DNA of 64,000 bases. Source: Martinezella lusitana. GTDB lineage: Bacteria; Pseudomonadota; Alphaproteobacteria; Rhizobiales; Rhizobiaceae. The notes beneath the pieces were generated by a model that ran no database searches, had not been told where the DNA came from, and saw only the letters and a program-made list of their open reading frames with translations. Shown one piece after another: positions 19,597 through 28,658 of this stretch (position 1 is its first letter; every line of letters starts with the position of its first letter). Location of the stretch: assembly GCF_010668395.1 (NCBI RefSeq), contig NZ_WUEY01000011.1, positions 124,001-188,000 of the forward strand, in the 5' to 3' direction. The translations under genes were made by a program, and so were the position numbers.

Positions 19597-20634
19597 ATGA
19601 CCAGCAATGCCATTTCCGAAATCTGGTACACGCGCTGCCCTGTTCCGACGCCCGTCGGCCTTGCGGCACAGCTCGGCTATCTCGAAGACGCCTTTCGCTC
19701 CGAGGGCGTGACGCTGAAATCCATCATCGACTCGCCCGACCGGAACATCCGGCAGAGCCACTTCAACCATACGCTCGACTGGTCCTTCCGCCACGGCGGC
19801 AACGTGCCGCCCATTCGCGCCCGCTCGGAAGGGCGCCGCACGCGCCTTGTCGGCATCACATGGACGGACGAGTTTCAGGCAATCATCACCCTGCCGGGAA
19901 CCGGCATCAAGACGACCAGGGATCTCAAGGGCCGTCGCTTCGGCATTGCCCGCCGCCCCGAGGGGATCGTCGACTTCATGCGTGCGACGGCGCTCAAGGG
20001 CCTGGTCTCGGCTCTCTCGCTCGGGGGCCTGTCGAAGGACGATGTCGAGATTGTCGAGATCGCGCTTGCCGATTCCGTGCTCGCAAGCCAGGAAGGGCCA
20101 TCGCTTTTCGGCCTCAAGCGCCGGCAGGCCTATGGCGAAGAAATCGCCGCTCTGCTGCGTGGCGAGGTGGACGCCATCTACGTCAAGGGAACCGCGGGCA
20201 TCAACGTCGCCAATCTCATCGGCGCCGTCCAGGTGGCCGAATTCGGCTTTCATCCGGATCCGAAGATCCGCATCAATTCCGGCTCGCCGCGCGTGCTGAC
20301 CGTGGATGATCTGCTGGCCGACGAACGTCCCGATCTCGTGCGGAAGCTCATCGAGGCGATCTTCAAGGCAAGCGCCTGGGCGGAAGCCCATCCGGAGGAA
20401 ACACGGCGTTTCGTCGCGCGTGAATCCGGCGCCACGGAAGAACAGGTCCTTGCGGCCAACGGCCCGGAAATCCATCGCCATCTCGGCCTCGGATTGGATC
20501 CGGAGCTTGTAGGCGCCGTCGAGCACTACAAGAATTTCCTGCGCGACTTCGGTTTCCTGGCCGGAGATTTCGACATTGGCGCCTGGGTGGACCGCCGCCA
20601 TCTCGACGGCTTTGCCGAACGTGCCGTTGCCTGA
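19597..20634 (+). CDS. DszB-like sulfinate desulfinase
   Basis: A 345-residue protein with the periplasmic-binding fold but no signal peptide. Its N-terminal part follows 2'-hydroxybiphenyl-2-sulfinate desulfinase (DszB): YTRCPVP with Cys14, then RQSHF with His55, and FRHGGNVPPI with Arg65. DszB uses Cys27, His60 and Arg70, and the ten-residue His-Arg spacing is identical. TRLVGITW and GEVDAIYVKG also fit. The known reaction hydrolyses an aromatic sulfinate to sulfite plus the desulfurised product in the cytosol. The gene lies between an SsuD/SfnG-like and a DszC-like monooxygenase, which supports a sulfur-oxidising pathway. Homology to SsuA-type binding proteins is the alternative, made unlikely by the missing signal and the intact triad. 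Confidence 0.8.
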   Translation: MTSNAISEIWYTRCPVPTPVGLAAQLGYLEDAFRSEGVTLKSIIDSPDRNIRQSHFNHTLDWSFRHGGNVPPIRARSEGRRTRLVGITWTDEFQAIITLPGTGIKTTRDLKGRRFGIARRPEGIVDFMRATALKGLVSALSLGGLSKDDVEIVEIALADSVLASQEGPSLFGLKRRQAYGEEIAALLRGEVDAIYVKGTAGINVANLIGAVQVAEFGFHPDPKIRINSGSPRVLTVDDLLADERPDLVRKLIEAIFKASAWAEAHPEETRRFVARESGATEEQVLAANGPEIHRHLGLGLDPELVGAVEHYKNFLRDFGFLAGDFDIGAWVDRRHLDGFAERAVA

Positions 20635-20649
20635 AGACTTGCAAAATCG

Positions 20650-21798
20650 ATGACCGAGACATTCACCGACCTGATCGGCAAGGCCAGGAGCCTTGCCGAC
20701 GATTTCTCCGGCACAGCCGCGCATCACGACGCGACCGGGGCCTTTCCCTTTGAGAACTTCGACAGGCTCTTCGACACGGGCCTGCTGGGGCTCGTCACCG
20801 CTCGCGAGCACGGCGGGCTTGGCGAGGGCCTGACTTCGGCGCAGGCCGTCATCAGCGAGATTGCCCGGGGCGAGCCCTCGACCGCGCTGGTGCTTGCCAT
20901 GCACTACACCTCGCATTTCGCGATCCGCCGCTTCGGCAAGTGGCCTCGGCATCTGGCGGAACGGGTGCTGTCGGCAAACAGGCAGGGCGTGGCACTGATC
21001 AACAACGCGCAGGCCGAACCGCGCATCGGCTCGCCGGCCCATGGCGCCCTGCCGGAAACCATCGCGCGCCGTGACGGCGATCGCTGGCGCATTTCCGGCC
21101 ACAAGAGTTACGTGACCGGCATCCCCGTCCTGAAATGGGTGTCGCTCCTTGCCCTCACCAACGAGCCGGAACCGCGCCTTGCTTCCTTTCTGGTGCCGAC
21201 CGATGCCGCCGGCCTGCGGATCGAAAAGAGCTGGAATGCGGCGGGCATGCATGCGACGGCGAGCGACGACATCATCCTCGAGGACGTCTCTGTCCCGCTC
21301 GACGACCTCATCGAGGCCCAGCCGGCCGGCGAGCCGATCCGCCGCGACGAGCATGCCGCGGCCTTCTTCTTCGGCCTGCTCGGTGCGGTCTATCATGGCG
21401 TGGCGAGGACGGCGCGCGACCGCGTTCTTGCCTTCGCAAGCCATCATGCGCCCGCCAGCCTCGGCGCGCCGATCGCAACGGTGCCGCGTATCCAGGATGG
21501 CCTCGGCGAAATCGAGGTACGGCTTGCGACGAATGCGCGGCTATTGCGCTCGCTCGGGGAGGATGTCGATGCCGGCAGGCCTGTCGGAATGGACGGCATG
21601 CATGTCCGCCATGTCGTCATCGACAATGCGGTTGCCGTGACCAGCCTCGCGCTCGAGCTTGCCGGCAATCCCGGCCTCAATCGCGACTTTCAGCTGGAGC
21701 GCCATCATCGCGATGCGATCACCGCCCGGTCGCACGCGCCGCAAAGCCATATGATCCGCACGATCGCAGCCAGGAACGCCTTGAGCCGGCTTGGATAA
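20650..21798 (+). CDS. Acyl-CoA dehydrogenase-fold flavoprotein (probable monooxygenase)
   Basis: A 382-residue acyl-CoA dehydrogenase superfamily member with LFDTGLLGLVTAREHGGLGEG near residue 40-60 and RISGHKSYVTG near 150. It ends the 16780-21798 operon, 15 bp after the DszB-like gene. It differs from the three DszC/SfnB-like proteins of the window, being shorter in the C-terminal domain and lacking their DDWDG motif, so it could be a dehydrogenase or a monooxygenase for another step. A clear ribosome site is not visible before the ATG at 20650. Confidence 0.85.
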   Translation: MTETFTDLIGKARSLADDFSGTAAHHDATGAFPFENFDRLFDTGLLGLVTAREHGGLGEGLTSAQAVISEIARGEPSTALVLAMHYTSHFAIRRFGKWPRHLAERVLSANRQGVALINNAQAEPRIGSPAHGALPETIARRDGDRWRISGHKSYVTGIPVLKWVSLLALTNEPEPRLASFLVPTDAAGLRIEKSWNAAGMHATASDDIILEDVSVPLDDLIEAQPAGEPIRRDEHAAAFFFGLLGAVYHGVARTARDRVLAFASHHAPASLGAPIATVPRIQDGLGEIEVRLATNARLLRSLGEDVDAGRPVGMDGMHVRHVVIDNAVAVTSLALELAGNPGLNRDFQLERHHRDAITARSHAPQSHMIRTIAARNALSRLG

Positions 21799-21835
21799 GC
21801 CTGCTCAAGATCCACAGGCGGCAAGCGCCGGCCCC

Positions 21836-23437
21836 TCAGGCGTTCGGGCTCAGCCAGATCTGGCCGAAGCTGTTGTTGATGCCCTGCGCCCCGGGTGCAA
21901 AATTCTTTACCCGCTTGTTGGCGACGATCTGCGCCCCCGCGGCAACCAGATCGACGGACACGACGTCATCGTGGACGATGTGCTGGAACTTGTACCAGAG
22001 CTGGCGGCGCTTGGCCTCGTCCGGCTCCGTGGCGGCGGCCTCGAGCACCGCATCGACCTCCGGATTGGAATAGTGGCTGGCATTGGAGAACACCAGGCCG
22101 ATCTTGAAGTTCTTCGACCAATAGGCGCGCTGCACGCCCAGGGTCGGGTCAAACGTATTGGAAAGGGATTCGATCACAAGATCCCAGGTGCGATCCGTAT
22201 AGACGGTCTTCAGAAAGGTCGCGAGGTCGAGCTGCAGGATTTCCGCATCGATACCGACCGCGGCAAGCGACTGCTTGATGAAATCGGCATAGGACGTCTG
22301 CAGGAAGGGATTGTAGGCAAGCCGCAGCTTGAAACGCGTGCCGTTGGCGCCGCGCGGATAGCCGGCATCGTCAAGAAGCTTGTTGGCAAGCTTGGGATCG
22401 GGTTCGCGCGCCTTGATGCTCGGGTCGTACCATTTCGGCAATGCGGTGCTGATCGGGCTTGGAGAAACCTGCCCATAGCCGAACAGGGCGATATCCACGA
22501 GCTTCTGCAGATCGATGGCGTGGGCAATGGCCAGCCGCACATCCTTCTTCGTGAGGATCTCGTTCTCGTAGTTGAAGAAGAGCTGCTGCTGCGGCCCGGA
22601 ATAGGCATAGGTCGTCGTATCGACGACGAGATTGGAATTGGCCTTCAGGCGCTCGACATCGGATAGCGGCACCGGGTTTGCACCGATATCGATTTCCCCG
22701 GTTTCAAGCGCTGCGGCCCTTGCCGCCGGATCGAGGATGACACGAAGGACCACGCGGTCGAGATAGGGCTTGGGCGCATCCCAGTAGTCGGGATTGCGAT
22801 CGAAGATCAGATGGCTGCCCGGCACCCATTCCTTGAGGATGAACGGGCCGGTGCCGATCGTCTGGGCAAGGGTCGGCTGCTCCGTCGGCTTGAAGGTTTC
22901 ATAGACGTGCTTCGGCACGATCGGCGATTCCGAGCTTCCGAGTGCGGAGATCAGGTAGGGCGCCGGCTTGGAAAGCACGATGATGGCCGTCAGCGGATCG
23001 GGCGTCTCGACCGATGTCACGTTTTGGAAGGTGATGCGCCCGCGCGGATGCGCTTCCTTCAGACGGAAAATCGTGAACTTGACATCCTCGGAGGTAAAAT
23101 CCTTGCCGTCATGCCACTTGACCCCTTTTCGCAGGGCGAAGCTGTAGCGAAGACCATCGTCACTGACCGACCAGGATGTCGCCAGGAACGGCGTCGGATT
23201 GAGATCGTAGTCGAAGTCGAGCAATCCCTCATTGATCTTCGGGCCGATCGCCTGCCCTGTGCCGGAAGAGGTGTTGATCGCGATCAGCGCCGTGGGATCG
23301 GGATAATAGGCCCAGTTCAGGGTTCCGCCGCTCACGGGCGTCTCGGCAGCGCCAGCCCATGACGGGATGCCTCCAAAGACAAGGCCTGCACCTCCCAGAA
23401 GCAGCAATTGGTTGAAGTGACGGCGATTGATCGACAT
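21836..23437 (-). CDS. ABC transporter substrate-binding protein, family 5, Tat-exported
   Basis: A 533-residue family 5 binding protein starting MSINRRHFNQLLLLGG, nearly the same signal region as the protein at 7120 and again with twin arginines. LRKGVKWHDGKDFTSEDV, GTGPFILKEW and FDRNPDYWD are present. It is a third orphan binding protein with no adjacent permease and probably shares DppBCDF. It is divergent from the monooxygenase at 23724. Confidence 0.92.
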   Translation of the reverse strand: MSINRRHFNQLLLLGGAGLVFGGIPSWAGAAETPVSGGTLNWAYYPDPTALIAINTSSGTGQAIGPKINEGLLDFDYDLNPTPFLATSWSVSDDGLRYSFALRKGVKWHDGKDFTSEDVKFTIFRLKEAHPRGRITFQNVTSVETPDPLTAIIVLSKPAPYLISALGSSESPIVPKHVYETFKPTEQPTLAQTIGTGPFILKEWVPGSHLIFDRNPDYWDAPKPYLDRVVLRVILDPAARAAALETGEIDIGANPVPLSDVERLKANSNLVVDTTTYAYSGPQQQLFFNYENEILTKKDVRLAIAHAIDLQKLVDIALFGYGQVSPSPISTALPKWYDPSIKAREPDPKLANKLLDDAGYPRGANGTRFKLRLAYNPFLQTSYADFIKQSLAAVGIDAEILQLDLATFLKTVYTDRTWDLVIESLSNTFDPTLGVQRAYWSKNFKIGLVFSNASHYSNPEVDAVLEAAATEPDEAKRRQLWYKFQHIVHDDVVSVDLVAAGAQIVANKRVKNFAPGAQGINNSFGQIWLSPNA

Positions 23438-23647
23438 TTGCTCGCTCCGAAATTGGCGTTATCGGGCACGATGTCCCGTTGCAAAAATGATCGTTTCGAA
23501 ACCCGGATATCCAAAGACAGTTTTTCTAGCGCACGGCGAAAGCAATCCTTCCCGCACCCGGATATTCGGCGTTTGCCGCTTGGAACGATGCGGCCATCCG
23601 CCCCGCTTCCGGTGGGCGCAAATTAATTTCCCGGGTCAGCGGAATAT

Positions 23648-23673
23648 TAGTCTATAAATTCTGTAGAGAATTG
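23648..23673. promoter_or_regulatory. LysR-type palindromic box, copy 2
   Basis: A 26-bp element starting TAGTCTATA with near-palindromic arms TCTATA and TGTAGA, matching the box at 6924. It lies 50 bp before the monooxygenase start at 23724 and 210 bp before the divergent binding protein start. Confidence 0.5.
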
Positions 23674-23723
23674 ACCGTGCGAACTAGCGTGCATCGCCCT
23701 CCCCGAATAAAAGGCGCAGCCGC

Positions 23724-25058
23724 ATGACCTCAGCGAAACGACAGCTTCATCTCAATGTCGGCATCAACACCACCGGCTATCTTGCCAATGCGTGGCGCTA
23801 CCGCACCGGCGACCGCCATGATATCAACAACCCCGAATACTACCGCCGGCTGACGGAACTGGCACACAGGGGGCTGTTCGACGCGGTCTTCTTCTCGGAC
23901 CACCCCGCATTGATGACCGATCCGAACGGGCGCCCGTTCCACACCATCGATCCGTTGATCCTGTGCACGGCACTGGCCGCACAAGTGCCCGACATCGGCT
24001 TCGTCGCGACCATGTCGTCGACCTACAATTCACCCTACAATCTGGCGAGGCGCACACAATCCGCCGATATCATCTCCGGCGGTCGGTTGATCATCAACAT
24101 CGTCTCGTCGTTCAACCCGAACGTCGCCGCCAATTTCGGCGCAGCGCCACTGCCGCCGCGCAGCGAACGCTATGCGAAGGCATCCGAGTTTCTCGATGTC
24201 GCCAAGAGGCTTTGGTCAAGCTGGGATCCGGCGCGCGAGGGCGAAATTCCCGACGACCGCTTTTGGGACGCGGCGAGCGCGCAGGCGATCGACCACTCCG
24301 GAGACTATTTCACCGTCAAGGGGCCGTTGAACGTGCCTGTCGGTCCGCAAGGCCATCCGGTCATCGCGCAGGCGGGCGCCTCCGAAGGCGGCATCGATCT
24401 GGCTGCCCGTCATGGTGAAATCATCTATTGCAACATTCTGTCTCGCCCGGCAGGTCAGGCCTTTGGCAAGAAGGTCAAGGATAGAGCCGTCGCGTTCGGG
24501 CGCGACCCTTCGGGAATACGCATCGTTCCGGGCCTCGTCGTCATCCTCGGCAAGAGCAGGGACGAAGCGCTGCGCAAGCATGAACTCTTTAGCGGCACCG
24601 GCTCGGAGGATGGTCTGATCGCGCGTTTCGTCAAGGACAACGGCATCGACCCGGATGGTTTCGATCCCGATGCCGTTTTGGACGCGGAACGCTTCATCCC
24701 CGATGCCAACCGTATTCAAGCCGTGGGCATGGGCCTGGGATTGTCCGATCTTCTCGCGCACGAGAAGCTCACCGCGCGCCAGGCGGTACGACGGTCCGAA
24801 GGGCACCATCGGCTGGTCCTCGGAACACCGGAGGAGGTCGCCGATGCGATCATAGATCTCTGGGCCGATGGGACCGTCGACGGCTACACATTGCAGCCGC
24901 CACGCGCTCCCGACGACATCGAAGAGTTCGTGGCCAATGTCGTGCCGATCCTGCAGGACCGCGGCGTCTATAGAACGGCCTATGAACAGGAGACGATACG
25001 CGATCGCTACGGTCTCCCCTATCCGCTGAACGACGGTGGCGATGCCTGGGCCGTTTGA
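23724..25058 (+). CDS. LLM-class flavin-dependent monooxygenase (NtaA/SnaA/DszA family)
   Basis: A 444-residue luciferase-like monooxygenase beginning QLHLNVGINTTGYLANAW after a short lead, with ATMSSTYNSPYNLARR and GGRLIINIVSSF. It is the third NtaA-type paralogue of the window. The gene stands alone, divergent from a binding protein gene, with a LysR-like box in the shared promoter region. Its cofactor reductase is presumably encoded elsewhere (the nitroreductase-family gene at 4934 is a candidate). Confidence 0.9.
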   Translation: MTSAKRQLHLNVGINTTGYLANAWRYRTGDRHDINNPEYYRRLTELAHRGLFDAVFFSDHPALMTDPNGRPFHTIDPLILCTALAAQVPDIGFVATMSSTYNSPYNLARRTQSADIISGGRLIINIVSSFNPNVAANFGAAPLPPRSERYAKASEFLDVAKRLWSSWDPAREGEIPDDRFWDAASAQAIDHSGDYFTVKGPLNVPVGPQGHPVIAQAGASEGGIDLAARHGEIIYCNILSRPAGQAFGKKVKDRAVAFGRDPSGIRIVPGLVVILGKSRDEALRKHELFSGTGSEDGLIARFVKDNGIDPDGFDPDAVLDAERFIPDANRIQAVGMGLGLSDLLAHEKLTARQAVRRSEGHHRLVLGTPEEVADAIIDLWADGTVDGYTLQPPRAPDDIEEFVANVVPILQDRGVYRTAYEQETIRDRYGLPYPLNDGGDAWAV

Positions 25059-25571
25059 TCGGCCCGATCGCTTTCCAACCATCGATCCGCAAGCCTGATC
25101 TCGGGCGACGCGCCGGGGGCCTGTGAACGGGCGGGCCGGCGTTCGACCGGATTGGCTTGGCCTGTCATCGTGGCATCTCGCTCTGCACAGTCACCTTGGC
25201 GATTGCATTCCAGGCGAAACAATAACGATCCCGATAGCGGGCGCATAAGCAGCCTTGCGATCCGGCATACCGGTCGCGGCCGCGATCCGCTCGCCGACAT
25301 CACGCAGGGAAGCGCGCGCCCGCCTCACTCAATTCCATCGCCGCGTCCTCGGCCCGAAGAAGCACCGCTACTTGCCGCGAAAGCCGTTGGACTGACGGTG
25401 ATTCTTACAAGGCTGCCCAGCGAAGTCGGCATCTCCTCGTCATTGCCGACGACCGCCGTTGCCTGACATCGGATTTCATCAACAGCACATTTTGCGATGA
25501 CTGGCCCCAGGGGCTATTTCATATTTGTGAAAATCATATAGTATTTTTCACATTATCGCTGGAGATCGCAA
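25059..25571. other. Intergenic region with regulatory palindrome at its right end
   Basis: This 513-bp stretch separates the sulfur island from the polyamine-type operon. Short frames exist on both strands, but their composition and lack of ribosome sites make them unconvincing. The right 70 bp turn sharply AT-rich and hold the palindrome at 25527-25551. Confidence 0.5.
25527..25551. promoter_or_regulatory. GTGAAAA-N11-TTTTCAC palindrome (operator candidate)
   Basis: Inverted arms GTGAAAA and TTTTCAC flank an AT-rich centre containing TATAGT, 20 bp before the oxidase start. A related palindrome precedes potB. The XRE-cupin regulator of the same operon is the likely binder. Confidence 0.5.
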
Positions 25572-26858
25572 ATGCCCCTACGCATGAAACTTCGCTCCGC
25601 CTGGCAAAAAACCGGTGGCGATCAATCGTTGCACACGCCGATCCGGGAAGCGGAGAACGTCGACGTTGCAATCATTGGTGCGGGATTCATGGGTCTCTCC
25701 ACCGCGCTCGAACTTGCAAGACTGGGCAAGACCGTCCGCGTTCTGGAAGCAAACGAGGTTGGCACCGGCGCATCCGGCCTGAATGGCGGGCAGGTGATCC
25801 CGGGGCTGAAATATGATCCGGACTGGCTGCTCGAACATTTCGGCGCGGTGCGCGGCGAGGCCCTGATCGAATTCGCACAATCGACTGCGGATGCCGTCTT
25901 CGATCTGATCGACCGTGAGCATCTCGATGTCCCGCGTACGCGCAATGGCTGGATCCAGGCGGCACATACCGAACATGCCCTGGCGGCCGCAAAACGTCGG
26001 GACGCCCAGTGGCGTGCCCGCGGCGCCGATCTCCGTATGCTCGACGCTCCGGAAATCGAGAAGCTCACAGGCGCCCATGGCTATCTCGGCGGCTGGCTCG
26101 ACCGCCGCGCCGGCGTCATCGATCCGCTTTCCTTCGTCACACAGCTTGCGCTTGCCGTAACGAGAGCCGGCGTCCGGATCGCCGAACATGCCAGGGCAGC
26201 CGCGATAAAACGCGAAAGTGGCGGCTGGATCGTCACCACGGCAAACGGACAATCGGTTCGCTCCCGTTTCGTCGTCCTTGCGACCAACGCCTATAGCGAC
26301 GGACTTCTTCCCGGATTGGCGCGCAGCATCGTGCCGCTGCATTCCTTTCAGATCGCGACAGGGCCGCTTCCGGACAGGCTTCAAAAGACCATTCTGCCTG
26401 GCGAACAGGCAGTCTCCGATTCCCGCAGGATCCTGGTCTACTATCGAAAAAGCGCCGACGGCCGCCTCCTGCTCGGCGGCAGAGGACGGATGGCGGAGCC
26501 GAAGAGCGAGGCCGACTGGAAACATCTGGAGCACGCGATGCGGCGCCTCTACCCCGATCTCGATGGCGTGCCCATCGAAAGGCGCTGGTTCGGGCGGGTT
26601 GCGATGACGCCGGATCATCTGCCGCATATTCACGAACCCGAGCCGGGCCTGCTGACCGTCGTCGGATGCCAGGGACGCGGCGTCGGCATGATGACGGCTC
26701 TGGGGCCACGCTTTGCCCGATACATCGAGTCCGGCGATCGCGCAGCACTTCCTTTCCCCATCTCGACGATCCGGCCGATTCCGCTCCACGCGTTCCGTCA
26801 GGTCGGCGTCGCCGCCGCGATCGCCTGGTATCGGCTGCTCGATACGCTCGAAAAATAA
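25572..26858 (+). CDS. FAD-dependent amine oxidoreductase (PuuB/OrdL-like)
   Basis: A 428-residue DAO-family flavoprotein. The Rossmann motif VAIIGAGFMGLSTALELARL spans about residues 35-54 and is followed by GASGLNGGQVIPGL, typical of gamma-glutamylputrescine oxidase and related amine oxidases. A C-terminal GCQGRGVGMMTALG closes the FAD site. It would oxidise an amine to an aldehyde, matching the aldehyde dehydrogenase at the operon end and the polyamine-type importer between them. The ATG at 25572 follows GGAGA at 25561-25565. The precise substrate (putrescine derivative, other amine or amino acid) is not decided. Confidence 0.85.
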   Translation: MPLRMKLRSAWQKTGGDQSLHTPIREAENVDVAIIGAGFMGLSTALELARLGKTVRVLEANEVGTGASGLNGGQVIPGLKYDPDWLLEHFGAVRGEALIEFAQSTADAVFDLIDREHLDVPRTRNGWIQAAHTEHALAAAKRRDAQWRARGADLRMLDAPEIEKLTGAHGYLGGWLDRRAGVIDPLSFVTQLALAVTRAGVRIAEHARAAAIKRESGGWIVTTANGQSVRSRFVVLATNAYSDGLLPGLARSIVPLHSFQIATGPLPDRLQKTILPGEQAVSDSRRILVYYRKSADGRLLLGGRGRMAEPKSEADWKHLEHAMRRLYPDLDGVPIERRWFGRVAMTPDHLPHIHEPEPGLLTVVGCQGRGVGMMTALGPRFARYIESGDRAALPFPISTIRPIPLHAFRQVGVAAAIAWYRLLDTLEK

Positions 26859-26874
26859 TGCGCGGATAGCGCGC

Positions 26875-26906
26875 TTGACATTTTTCACAAAAATGAAAAT
26901 TATCAT
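26875..26906 (+). promoter_or_regulatory. Possible internal promoter with overlapping palindrome before potB
   Basis: TTGACA at 26875-26880 is followed by the inverted repeat TTTTTCA-CAAAAA-TGAAAAT (26881-26900) and TATCAT at 26901-26906. The half-sites are those of the palindrome at 25527, in swapped order. The -35 to -10 spacing is long at 20 bp, so the -10 is uncertain. Confidence 0.45.
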
Positions 26907-26930
26907 TCAAATTTCATTTATAGGTCACAC

Positions 26931-27812
26931 ATGATCAATGAGAGCACCTCGTCTGGAGCATTGGGCGGCACCCGGATCTTCCGTGGCGCCATGTTGGCGC
27001 CGGGCACGATCGTAACCCTGGCCCTGGTGCTCTTTGCCCTGTTCCTGGTGCTTTTCCTTTCGATCCGCATCAATGACGGATCGCTTCTCGGCGCCGGCGC
27101 GTCCCTCCAGAACTTCATCGCCATCCTCACCGATCCGCTCTACGGCCTCGTCGTGTTGCGATCGCTGACGATTGCCGGGCTCGTGACGCTGGCAACGGTC
27201 GTCACCGCCTATCCGGTCGCCTATTATCTGGCATTTCATGCCGGCCGGCGGCGCAGCCTGATCCTCTTTCTCGTTACGCTGCCTTTCTGGACGAGTTACC
27301 TTCTGCGCGTCTTCGCCTGGAAGATCGTTCTGGCCTATAACGGCGTCCTGAACTCGGCCTTGATGCTGTCGGGCCTGACATCCGAGCCCTCGACCCTGTT
27401 CTTGAACACGCCGTCCGCGGTCGTGCTGACCCTCGCCCACGCCTACGCCCCTTTCGCGATCCTGCCGATCTTCGTTGCGCTCGACACCATTCCGAAATCG
27501 CTGATGGAGGCGGCTGCCGATCTCGGTGCGCGGCCCTTCACCACATTTCGCCGGGTCATCCTGCCGAATTCCATGCCCGGCGTGCTCTCGGCGGCGATCG
27601 TCGTCTTCGTGCCAACGGTCGGGGACTACGTGACGCCGGCCCTGGTCGGCGGCCCGGCAAGCACGATGATCGGCTCTCTCGTGCAGGCGCAATTCGGCAA
27701 GGCCAACGACTGGCCGTTCGGCGCGGCGCTGGCTGTCGTCGTGATGCTGGTTATTCTCGCCGTCGTGCTCATCGTCCGCCAGGCGGACCGCATGTTCGGG
27801 AGCCGCACATGA
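26931..27812 (+). CDS. potB: Polyamine-type ABC transporter permease (PotB-like)
   Basis: A 293-residue permease with about six hydrophobic segments and the EAA-loop segment MEAAADLGARPFTTFRRVILPN near residue 190-210 in two adjoining stretches. The PotB landmark VGDYVTPALVGG is present. It overlaps potC by four bases. It is the first transporter gene after the PuuB-like oxidase, with its own candidate promoter in the 72-bp gap. Confidence 0.9.
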   Translation: MINESTSSGALGGTRIFRGAMLAPGTIVTLALVLFALFLVLFLSIRINDGSLLGAGASLQNFIAILTDPLYGLVVLRSLTIAGLVTLATVVTAYPVAYYLAFHAGRRRSLILFLVTLPFWTSYLLRVFAWKIVLAYNGVLNSALMLSGLTSEPSTLFLNTPSAVVLTLAHAYAPFAILPIFVALDTIPKSLMEAAADLGARPFTTFRRVILPNSMPGVLSAAIVVFVPTVGDYVTPALVGGPASTMIGSLVQAQFGKANDWPFGAALAVVVMLVILAVVLIVRQADRMFGSRT

Positions 27813-28627
27813 AGCGCCGTCCGACAAACGCCGCCAATGGCGGCTGGCTACGCTGGTATGTGGGCCTCTACCTCATTTTCCTGTATCTGCCCGTCGCGCT
27901 GATACCGCTCTTCTCTTTCAACGATTCCATACAGGCGGCCTTTCCGCTGAAGGGCTTCACCTTCGCCTGGTATGAGACGCTGATCGGCAACGAGACCCTG
28001 ACCGGCGCGCTTTTGACCAGCCTGTCGATCGGCATCACCGCTGCAGCGATCGCGACGCTGTGCGGCATCACCATCGGCTACATGGACACGCAGGTCCGCT
28101 CACCCTTTACCAAGCTCGTCTCCAGCCTCGCACGCCTGCCGATCCTGATCCCGGGCGTCGTCGTCGGCATCTCGCTGCTGATCCTCGTCAATCTGCTCGG
28201 CTTTGGCCCCTCGCGGCTCGCGATCGTGCTCGGCCACGTTCTGGTCTGCCTGCCGACGACCGTGATCATCATGCGCGGCCGCTTCGCGTCCATTCCGCGC
28301 AGCATTCCCGAGGCCGCGGAAGATCTCGGCGCGGGCGAAGCGATAATTTTCCGCCGCATCATGCTGCCTCTGGCCCTGCCGGCCGTCGGCTCGGCCTTCA
28401 TGCTGGCCTTCCTGACCTCGTTCGACGAGTTCATCGTCGCCTTCTTCCTGGCCGGAACACAGCCGACCTTGCCGCTCTATATCTGGAGCCAGCTGAGATT
28501 CCCGAAGTCGCTGCCGACGGTAATGGCGCTCGGGACGGCCATTCTTGCGGTCTCGATCGTCATTGCCGGCTGCGCCGAGCTGTTGCGGCAGCGCGGCCTG
28601 TCGAAATCCCCTGCTTCCAGCACCTGA
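27809..28627 (+). CDS. potC: Polyamine-type ABC transporter permease (PotC-like)
   Basis: A 272-residue permease with the PotC N-terminus (YLIFLYLPVALIPLFSFN), a loop with PEAAEDLGAGEAIIFRRIMLP and the SFDEFIVAFFLAG segment. It pairs with PotB to form the membrane channel of the importer. ATGA overlap with potB indicates coupling. Confidence 0.92.
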   Translation: MKRRPTNAANGGWLRWYVGLYLIFLYLPVALIPLFSFNDSIQAAFPLKGFTFAWYETLIGNETLTGALLTSLSIGITAAAIATLCGITIGYMDTQVRSPFTKLVSSLARLPILIPGVVVGISLLILVNLLGFGPSRLAIVLGHVLVCLPTTVIIMRGRFASIPRSIPEAAEDLGAGEAIIFRRIMLPLALPAVGSAFMLAFLTSFDEFIVAFFLAGTQPTLPLYIWSQLRFPKSLPTVMALGTAILAVSIVIAGCAELLRQRGLSKSPASST

Positions 28628-28658
28628 AATGCCAAAAATCAGAAAGAGGAGAACTGCT

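Noticed and set aside
19597-20634. Reading this gene as an SsuA-type periplasmic sulfonate-binding protein
   Set aside because: No signal peptide is present and the DszB Cys/His/Arg residues are kept in context, so the enzyme reading is preferred.
19495-21447. A 650-codon minus-strand frame opposite the DszB-like and acyl-CoA dehydrogenase-like genes
   Set aside because: It is antisense to two genes with clear family motifs; long antisense frames are expected at this GC content and it shows no recognisable domain.
25152-25466. A 104-codon plus-strand frame in the intergenic region at 25059-25571
   Set aside because: No ribosome site, no recognisable pattern and an overlapping minus-strand frame of equal quality.
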